A DNA stretch of 64,000 nt from Frigoribacterium sp. ACAM 257 (GTDB lineage: Bacteria > Actinomycetota > Actinomycetes > Actinomycetales > Microbacteriaceae). The notes beneath the pieces are model-generated. The model was given only the letters and a program-made list of their open reading frames with translations. It was not told the DNA's origin and ran no database searches. Location of the stretch: assembly GCF_007954365.1 (NCBI RefSeq), contig NZ_VOLO01000001.1, positions 1,116,001 to 1,180,000 on the forward strand. Reading direction: 5' to 3'. The position numbers and the translations under genes are program-made. Below are positions 58,334-64,000 of this stretch, piece after piece (within the stretch, counting starts at the first letter, position 1; each line of letters opens with the position of its first letter).

Positions 58334-59764
58334 TCACTCCCCGGACTCCTCCGCGGTCGAAGCGTCCGGCGCCGACGCGGCGTCGAGCGACCCGAGCAGC
58401 TGCGGCACGATGCGGTAGACGTCGCCGCAGCCGAGAGTGATGACGAAGTCGCCGTCGCGCGCGACGGCTGCGGTCCGGTCGGCGGCAGCCTGCCAGTCGG
58501 CGACGAAGTCGACCCGCGAGGCGTCGGCGAATCGATCGGAGACGAGAGCCCCGGTGACCCCGGGCTCGGGGTCCTCGCGAGCCCCGTAGACGTCGAGCAC
58601 GATCGTGTGGTCGGCCAGGCGCTCGTAGGTCTCGGCGAACTCGCCCGCCATCATGCGGGTCCGGCTGTACAGGTGGGGCTGGTGCACTGCGATGAGGCGC
58701 CCGCCGCCGACGACGGACCGCGCGGCCTGGAGAGCGGCGGCGACCTCGGTGGGGTGGTGGGCGTAGTCGTCGTAGACGCTCACGCCGCGGACCGTGCCGT
58801 GCAGCTCGAACCGCCGCTCGGTGCCCCCGAACGTCTCGAGCCCCGCGACGGCGGCCTCCGGGTCGACGCCGAGGCCGACGAGCACGGCGAAGGCCCCCGT
58901 CGCGTTGACGGCGTTGTGGTGTCCGGGAACGCGGAGCTGGACGGGCCAGCTGACGCCCGCGTGGTGCAGCGTGAACGACACCGGGCCCGACGGGGCGACG
59001 TCGGAGAGGCGGACGTCCGCAGACTCGTCCTCCCCGAAGGTGACGACGTGCGGGTGCGTGAGCGCTGCCGTGACGCGACGCGCGCCGGCGTCGTCGGACG
59101 ACACGACGACGAGCTCGCGGGCAGCGGAGGCGAAGTCGACGAAGGCGGCGTCGAAGGCCTCGTGCGAGCCGTAGTGGTCGAGGTGGTCGGCGTCCACGTT
59201 CGTGATGAGCGCCACCGACGTGTCGTAGAGCAGGAACGAGCCGTCCGACTCGTCTGCCTCGACCACGAAGAGGTCGTCCGAGCCGCCCTGCGCGCTGACG
59301 CCGAGCGACTGGATGACACCGCCGTTGACGAAGCTCGGGTCGTGGCCCGCCGCGAGGAGGGCCGTGACGACCATGCCGGTCGACGTCGTCTTGCCGTGCG
59401 CGCCGGCGACGGAGACCAGACGGTGCTGGCCGATCAGCCAGGCCAGCGCCTGCGACCGGTGGAGCACGGGCAGCCCGCGCTCGAGCGCGAGCTGGTACTC
59501 GGGGTTGTCCTGCCAGAGAGCACCCGTGACGACGAGGGTGTCCGCATCGCCCACGTTGGCCGCGTCGTGGCCGATGGCGATCTCGGCGCCGAGCTCGCGG
59601 AGGGCGGCGACCCCGGCCGTCTCCCGGATGTCGGAGCCGGTCACGGTGTGGCCGGCCGCGAGGAAGACGCGCGCGATGCCGCTCATCCCTGAGCCGCCGA
59701 TGCCGACGAAGTGCACTCGGCCGAGCTCGGCCGGGATCTGCTGCTGGAGGTCGGGCTTGATCAT
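58334..59764 (-). CDS. murC: UDP-N-acetylmuramate--L-alanine ligase MurC
   Basis: A 476-residue ATP-dependent Mur ligase. N-terminal UDP-binding [16 protein letters not shown]-loop [10 protein letters not shown], central [15 protein letters not shown], and C-terminal [10 protein letters not shown]. Adds the first peptide residue to UDP-MurNAc. The ATG at 59764 overlaps the murG stop by ATGA. Length is typical. Confidence 0.96.
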   Translation of the reverse strand: MIKPDLQQQIPAELGRVHFVGIGGSGMSGIARVFLAAGHTVTGSDIRETAGVAALRELGAEIAIGHDAANVGDADTLVVTGALWQDNPEYQLALERGLPVLHRSQALAWLIGQHRLVSVAGAHGKTTSTGMVVTALLAAGHDPSFVNGGVIQSLGVSAQGGSDDLFVVEADESDGSFLLYDTSVALITNVDADHLDHYGSHEAFDAAFVDFASAARELVVVSSDDAGARRVTAALTHPHVVTFGEDESADVRLSDVAPSGPVSFTLHHAGVSWPVQLRVPGHHNAVNATGAFAVLVGLGVDPEAAVAGLETFGGTERRFELHGTVRGVSVYDDYAHHPTEVAAALQAARSVVGGGRLIAVHQPHLYSRTRMMAGEFAETYERLADHTIVLDVYGAREDPEPGVTGALVSDRFADASRVDFVADWQAAADRTAAVARDGDFVITLGCGDVYRIVPQLLGSLDAASAPDASTAEESGE

Positions 59765-60969
59765 GAGCGCTCGGGGCTCGCCTTCTCGGTCTGGTCGTCG
59801 GTGCGGTCGGTGCTGTCCGTGCGGCGGGTGCTCGCGGTGCGGGACGAGGCATGCCGCTGGGTGCGCGCCGGCACGTCGCGGTCGGCACGGGAGCGCCCCT
59901 CTCGTACGGCCTCGCGGACCAGCTCGACGGTGCGGTCGGTCCCGTCCAGCACGCCGACGGTGCCCGCCCGGACAGCCATCTCGGCGATGGCGGCCCGGTC
60001 CTGCAGGAGACTCACGAGCGTGGAGCGCACCCAGTCGGGCGTGAAGTCGGCGTCCGCGACGAGCAGCGCTCCCCCGGCCGCCACGACGTCGGTGGCGTTG
60101 TGGCGCTGCTCGCCGTTGCCGACGGGGTACGGCACGAGGACGGAGGCCAGGCCGAGGGCCGTCAGCTCGCTGACGGTCGCCGAGCCGGCCCGCGAGACCA
60201 CGAGGTCGGCCGCGGAGAGCGCCAGGTCCATCCGGTCGCAGTACGGAAGGAGGTGGTGGTCGGCGAGGCCAGTCGAGCGCAGCTCGGACTTCTGGCCCGT
60301 CACGTGCAGGATCTGCCAGCCGGCGCCGAGCACGCTCGTCGCGGACCGGGCGATGGTCTCGTTCAGGCGCCGCGCACCCGACGAGCCTCCGGTGACCAGC
60401 AACGTCGGCTTGCGGGGGTCGAGGCCGAACTCGACCAGCGCCTCCTGCCGGCTCTCCCTGCGGTCGAGCTGCTCGATCTCGCGACGCAGCGGCATGCCGA
60501 CCTGACGGCCGTGTCGGAGCCGGGTCGACCGGTGGACGACGCCGACGTGACGTGTGAACCACGACCCGAGCACGTTCGCGATGCCCGGCTTGGCGTTCGC
60601 CTCGTGCACGACGAGCGGGACGTGCGAGCGCCAGGCCGCGACGTAGGCGGGCGCCGACGCGTAGCCGCCGAAGCCCACGACGACGTCGACGTCGTGCTGG
60701 TCGAGCAGCTCGCGCACGCCGGCGACGGCCCCGCGGAGCGCTGCGGGGAACGTGAGGGCGGCGCGGGAGGGGCGGCGAGGGAAAGGCAGGCGGGGCACGG
60801 TGAGCAGCTCGTAGCCGCGCAGGGGGACGAGGCGCGCCTCGAGTCCCTCGACCGTGCCGAGCACCAGGACGGTCGAGTCGGGCTCGGTGTCGCGGATCCG
60901 GTCGGCGACCGCGAGCAGGGGGTTCACGTGCCCGGCGGTGCCGCCGCCGGCGAGGAGGTACGTCGTCAC
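59761..60969 (-). CDS. murG: UDP-GlcNAc transferase MurG (lipid II synthesis)
   Basis: A 402-residue peripheral membrane glycosyltransferase. N-terminal glycine loop [18 protein letters not shown], acceptor-site [17 protein letters not shown] and [11 protein letters not shown], donor-site [13 protein letters not shown] and [33 protein letters not shown]. The C-terminal 45 residues are Arg/Thr/Ser-rich and variable. GTG 60969 overlaps the ftsW stop. Confidence 0.96.
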   Translation of the reverse strand: MTTYLLAGGGTAGHVNPLLAVADRIRDTEPDSTVLVLGTVEGLEARLVPLRGYELLTVPRLPFPRRPSRAALTFPAALRGAVAGVRELLDQHDVDVVVGFGGYASAPAYVAAWRSHVPLVVHEANAKPGIANVLGSWFTRHVGVVHRSTRLRHGRQVGMPLRREIEQLDRRESRQEALVEFGLDPRKPTLLVTGGSSGARRLNETIARSATSVLGAGWQILHVTGQKSELRSTGLADHHLLPYCDRMDLALSAADLVVSRAGSATVSELTALGLASVLVPYPVGNGEQRHNATDVVAAGGALLVADADFTPDWVRSTLVSLLQDRAAIAEMAVRAGTVGVLDGTDRTVELVREAVREGRSRADRDVPARTQRHASSRTASTRRTDSTDRTDDQTEKASPERS

Positions 60970-62261
60970 CGGAGAGACCCTACCCGCTGGCGCGGAGCAC
61001 CCCGTCCCGCCAGCGGCTCCTCTGCGCGTCGTGCGAACGAGAGCACCACGCCGATGGCCGCGAGCGTCACGATCAGCGCGGAACCGCCGGCGGAGATCAA
61101 CGGGAGGGGCACGCCGAGGACGGGCAGGAGGCCGAGCACGACGGCGATGTTGATGAGGGCCTGGCCGATGATCCAGGCGGTGACCGCACCGGTGACGACC
61201 CGCACGAACGGGTCGTTGGTGCGGCGGATGATCTTGACGAAGCCGACCGCGAGCACGACGAACAGCGCCAGCACGACGATCGCGCCGATGAGCCCCAGCT
61301 CCTCGCCGATGATGGCGAAGATGAAGTCGTTGTCGGCCTCGGGCAGCCAGGACCACTTCGACTTCGAGTTGCCGAGGCCGACCCCGAAAAGCCCGCCGGA
61401 GGCGAGGGCCCAGGTGCCGTGCAGGGTCTGCCAGCACGCGGCCTGGTAGTCGCTGGAGTCCGTGCAGCCGGACATCCAGGCCGCGATGCGCTCGTTCCGC
61501 GAGGCCGAGCCGGAGGCGATCAGGGGGATCGCCGCCGCCAGGAAGAGGACGGGCACCGCGAGGTACCGGAGGCGGACGCCGGCGAACCAGACGGCAGCGA
61601 AGACGAGGAGGAGCATGACCATCGTCGTGCCCAGGTCGCCGCCCAGCACGACGAGGCCGACCGCGACCCCGACGACGGGGACGAGCGGGATCGCGAGGTG
61701 CTTCCAGTCGTCGAGCAGGTCGCGCTTCACGGCGAGGATCATGCCGAGCCAGATGGCGAGGGCGAGCTTCACGGCCTCCGACGGCTGTGCGGAGAAGCCC
61801 TCGCCCAGCTGGATCCAGTTCCGGTTGCCGCCCACCTCGTAGCCGAGCGGGCTGAAGACCAGCAACTGGAGGAAGACCGCGGCGCCGAGGATGTGCCAGG
61901 CGTACCGGCGGTAGAAGGAGACGGGCAGCCGCGACGCGATCAACATGAGCGGGACGCCGATCGCGGCGTACATGCTCTGCCTCACGAACGCCCCGAAGAA
62001 GGACGTGTGCCTGGAGGCGATGTACTGCTCGACGGACGACGAGGACAAGACCATCACGAGCCCCAGCACGACCATGAACAGCGTCGTGCCGAGGATGAGG
62101 AAGAACGAGCCGGTCTCGGCCGCGAAGAGCTTCTTGACCGCGACGACGGCGGCGGCCTGACGAGCATCGTGGCCCGCAGACCGTGCGGCACCGTCATCGT
62201 CCCGCGGCCGGGTCGACTCAGTCGGCCGGCGACGCGGGAGGCTGGTGGGCTTCGTGGCCAT
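60966..62261 (-). CDS. ftsW: Peptidoglycan polymerase FtsW (SEDS family)
   Basis: A 431-residue polytopic membrane protein with about ten helices; SEDS proteins polymerise lipid II with a class B PBP. Motifs: [40 protein letters not shown] (catalytic Asp region), [13 protein letters not shown] and [16 protein letters not shown] 62261 is preferred because GGGAGG lies 8 bases before it; the GTG at 62270 directly abuts that site. The gene starts 44 bp inside murD. Confidence 0.95.
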   Translation of the reverse strand: MATKPTSLPRRRPTESTRPRDDDGAARSAGHDARQAAAVVAVKKLFAAETGSFFLILGTTLFMVVLGLVMVLSSSSVEQYIASRHTSFFGAFVRQSMYAAIGVPLMLIASRLPVSFYRRYAWHILGAAVFLQLLVFSPLGYEVGGNRNWIQLGEGFSAQPSEAVKLALAIWLGMILAVKRDLLDDWKHLAIPLVPVVGVAVGLVVLGGDLGTTMVMLLLVFAAVWFAGVRLRYLAVPVLFLAAAIPLIASGSASRNERIAAWMSGCTDSSDYQAACWQTLHGTWALASGGLFGVGLGNSKSKWSWLPEADNDFIFAIIGEELGLIGAIVVLALFVVLAVGFVKIIRRTNDPFVRVVTGAVTAWIIGQALINIAVVLGLLPVLGVPLPLISAGGSALIVTLAAIGVVLSFARRAEEPLAGRGAPRQRVGSLR

Positions 62262-63786
62262 CAGCGTCACCTCCCAGGTGGTGTGCGACCGCGGCGGCGA
62301 ATGCCCGGCCGCGTGCGGTGTAGTCGGTGAACTGGTCGAAGGACGCCGCCGCGGGGGCGAGGAGGACGGTGTCGCCCGGCCTAGCCGCGGCCGCCGCCAG
62401 GCGGACCGCCGTCGGCATCACCCGCTCAGTGTCGGTCTCGTCGACCTCGAAGACGGGCAGCTCGGGGGCGTGTCGTCGGAAGGCCTCGCGGAGGCCCTCC
62501 CGGTCGACGCCGATCAGGACGGCGGCGGCGAGGCCCTCAGCCGCGTCGCGGACGAGGGGCTCGGGGTCGACGCCCTTGAACGTGCCGCCCACGATCCACA
62601 CGACGGAGGGGAACGAGCCGAGCGACGCGTGTGCCGCGTGGGGGTTCGTGGCCTTCGAGTCGTCGACCCAGACGACGCCGCCCGACTCGGCCACCACCTC
62701 CGTCCGGTGGTGGTCGACCCGGAACGTGAGGAGGGCCTCACGGACGGCGGCCGGCTCGACGTCGACGGCCCGGACGAGCGCGGCGGCGGCCAGCACGTCC
62801 TCGACGAGGTGGTCGGCGGCGAGGCCGGCCGTCTCGAGCTCGGCCGTCGTCGCCAGCTCGAGGGCACGGTGGCGCCGCTCTGCCAGGAAGGCGCGGTCGA
62901 CGAGCACGCCGCCGTCCTCGCCGCTGACGACGCCGAAGTCGCTCGGGCCGGGCGCAGAGAGCCCGAAGCCGACGGCGCGGCAGCCCTCGGCCACGTCGGC
63001 CTGCTCGACCATGTGGACGGTGGCCGCGTCGGCCTTGTTGTAGACGCACGCGGTGACGGTGTTCTCGTACACGCGGGCCTTGGCATCACGGTAGGCCTCG
63101 GCCGAGCCGTGCCACTCGAGGTGGTCGGACTCCAGGTTGAGGCAGACCGACGCGCGGGGCCGCAGGGCACCCGGTCCCTCGACGGGCAGCCAGTGCAGCT
63201 GGTGGCTCGACAGCTCGACCACCAGGACGTCGAGGCCCACCGGGTCGCGGACGGCGTCGAGCACCGGGACGCCGATGTTGCCCACGGCGGCGGCGCGTCG
63301 TCCGCCGGCGAGTGCCATCGACGTCGCGAGCTGCGTCGTCGTCGTCTTGCCGTTCGTGCCCGTGACGAGCAGCCACTCGGCGATCGTCGCGGTCTTGTCG
63401 CGGAGGCGCCAGGCGAGCTCCACGTCGCCCCAGACGGCGGCGGCGGACTCGACCGCACGCACGGCGAGGGGGTGGTGCGGGGCGAACCCCGGCGACAGGA
63501 CGACGAGCTCGGGGTCGAACTCGACGACGCTCGGCGGGAGGTCGGCCATGGCGGGGTCGAGGACGAGCTCGGCCCCGATCAGGCCGAGCAGCTCGGCCCG
63601 GTCGTCGTCGACGCTCGGCGCGAGGACGACGACGCGGGCGCCGAGCTCGGTCAGCGTGTCGGCGACGGAGAAGCCGGTGACGCCGAGCCCGAGGACCAGC
63701 ACGCGGAGGCCCGACCAGTCGGCGTGCCAGCTCGTGAGGCCGTCGAGCCGCGCCGCGAGGACGGGGTCGGAGGCGGAGTTCGTCAT
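62218..63786 (-). CDS. murD: UDP-N-acetylmuramoylalanine--D-glutamate ligase MurD
   Basis: A 522-residue Mur ligase adding D-Glu. N-terminal [16 protein letters not shown]-loop [33 protein letters not shown], and the C-terminal [21 protein letters not shown] 63786 overlaps the mraY stop by ATGA; the longer upstream reading is mraY sequence in another frame. Confidence 0.96.
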   Translation of the reverse strand: MTNSASDPVLAARLDGLTSWHADWSGLRVLVLGLGVTGFSVADTLTELGARVVVLAPSVDDDRAELLGLIGAELVLDPAMADLPPSVVEFDPELVVLSPGFAPHHPLAVRAVESAAAVWGDVELAWRLRDKTATIAEWLLVTGTNGKTTTTQLATSMALAGGRRAAAVGNIGVPVLDAVRDPVGLDVLVVELSSHQLHWLPVEGPGALRPRASVCLNLESDHLEWHGSAEAYRDAKARVYENTVTACVYNKADAATVHMVEQADVAEGCRAVGFGLSAPGPSDFGVVSGEDGGVLVDRAFLAERRHRALELATTAELETAGLAADHLVEDVLAAAALVRAVDVEPAAVREALLTFRVDHHRTEVVAESGGVVWVDDSKATNPHAAHASLGSFPSVVWIVGGTFKGVDPEPLVRDAAEGLAAAVLIGVDREGLREAFRRHAPELPVFEVDETDTERVMPTAVRLAAAAARPGDTVLLAPAAASFDQFTDYTARGRAFAAAVAHHLGGDADGHEAHQPPASPAD

Positions 63787-64000
63787 GACGTGCGCGAGAT
63801 CCACTCGAGGTAGAAGACGCCGACGCCGGCGGCGACGAACAGCCCGGCGATGATCCAGAAGCGGACCACGACCGTCACCTCGGCCCAGCCCTTCAGCTCG
63901 AAGTGGTGGTGCAGCGGGCTCATCAGGAATATCCGTTTTCCGTGCGTGATCTTGAAGTACGCCCGTTGCAGGATGACCGAGCCGGTGACGACGATGAAGA
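63783..64000 (-). CDS. mraY: Phospho-MurNAc-pentapeptide transferase MraY, C-terminal fragment
   Basis: The last 72 residues of MraY; the rest is beyond the window. Visible are [24 protein letters not shown], the conserved MraY C-terminal segment with the HHH motif, then a last membrane helix ([20 protein letters not shown]) and the tail LEWISRTS. MraY transfers phospho-MurNAc-pentapeptide to undecaprenyl phosphate, the product of UppP activity. Order mraY-murD-ftsW-murG-murC-ftsQ-ftsZ is the standard dcw order (murF and murE expected upstream). Confidence 0.95.
   Translation of the reverse strand, partial: FIVVTGSVILQRAYFKITHGKRIFLMSPLHHHFELKGWAEVTVVVRFWIIAGLFVAAGVGVFYLEWISRTS

Noticed and set aside
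62262-62270. GTG at 62270 as the ftsW start.
   Set aside because: GGGAGG directly abuts it; that site is well spaced for the ATG at 62261.

Overview
The window is a 64-kb stretch of high-GC actinobacterial chromosome, most likely from a member of the Microbacteriaceae. The evidence is gene content and order: mycothiol ligase mshC, RbpA, PafB/PafC, Wag31/SepF/FtsQ in the division cluster, a cytochrome bcc-aa3 chain with CtaF and a diheme QcrC, NrdR, and frequent GTG starts with 4-bp stop/start overlaps. The genus cannot be fixed from the sequence alone. It is a core-genome region: no insertion sequence, prophage, CRISPR array or rRNA was seen, and there is one tRNA (Leu, GAG anticodon).

Layout. 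1-8.4 kb: edge fragment of an alpha/beta hydrolase, tRNA-Leu, an M20 peptidase, uppP-mshC, a NarL-type two-component system and an ABC-2 exporter pair. 8.4-19.8 kb: PAC2 protein, HAD phosphatase, trmI, an FKBP-like lipoprotein, pafB-pafC, tatA-tatC, a HelY/Mtr4-like helicase and lnt. In other actinobacteria the Pup-proteasome genes sit between trmI and pafBC; here they are absent. 19.9-24.2 kb: rbpA, a GDPD-SPFH-NfeD set, an SDR protein and a NUDIX hydrolase. At 24.18 kb lies a 28-bp sequence with the structure of a XerC/XerD dif site. 24.3-27.1 kb: an unknown protein, then folE-folP-RibD_C reductase. 27.1-32.1 kb: dhaKLM facing glpF-glpK (glycerol and dihydroxyacetone use). 32.2-41.5 kb: trpD, then the respiratory genes ctaE-qcrC-qcrA-qcrB converging on ctaC-ctaD-ctaF, separated by 0.8 kb that carries degenerate 20-bp repeats. 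41.7-52.5 kb: erpA, a second M20 peptidase, DUF3043 protein, nrdR-pyrD, hisD, flavin reductase, dnaE and rluD. 52.5-64 kb: lspA, wag31, yggT, sepF, yggS, ftsZ, ftsQ, murC, murG, ftsW, murD and the 3' end of mraY, a compact division and cell-wall cluster on the minus strand.

The most interesting reading is architectural. The putative dif site at 24177-24204 sits where the dominant gene orientation changes from plus (left) to minus (right). By eye, the heptamer GGGGGAG lies on the plus strand at 14 places left of it with no reverse copies, and as its complement CTCCCCC at 16 places to the right with one exception. Sites inside genes transcribed against the replichore keep the replichore polarity. 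Together these suggest the window spans the replication terminus and carries a KOPS-like polar guide sequence pointing at dif.

Functional links: uppP, lspA, lnt, tatAC, murCDG, mraY and ftsW serve envelope building and export; wag31, sepF, yggT, ftsZ and ftsQ serve polar growth and septation; qcrCAB and ctaCDEF form one respiratory supercomplex; dhaKLM with glpFK feed C3 compounds into glycolysis.
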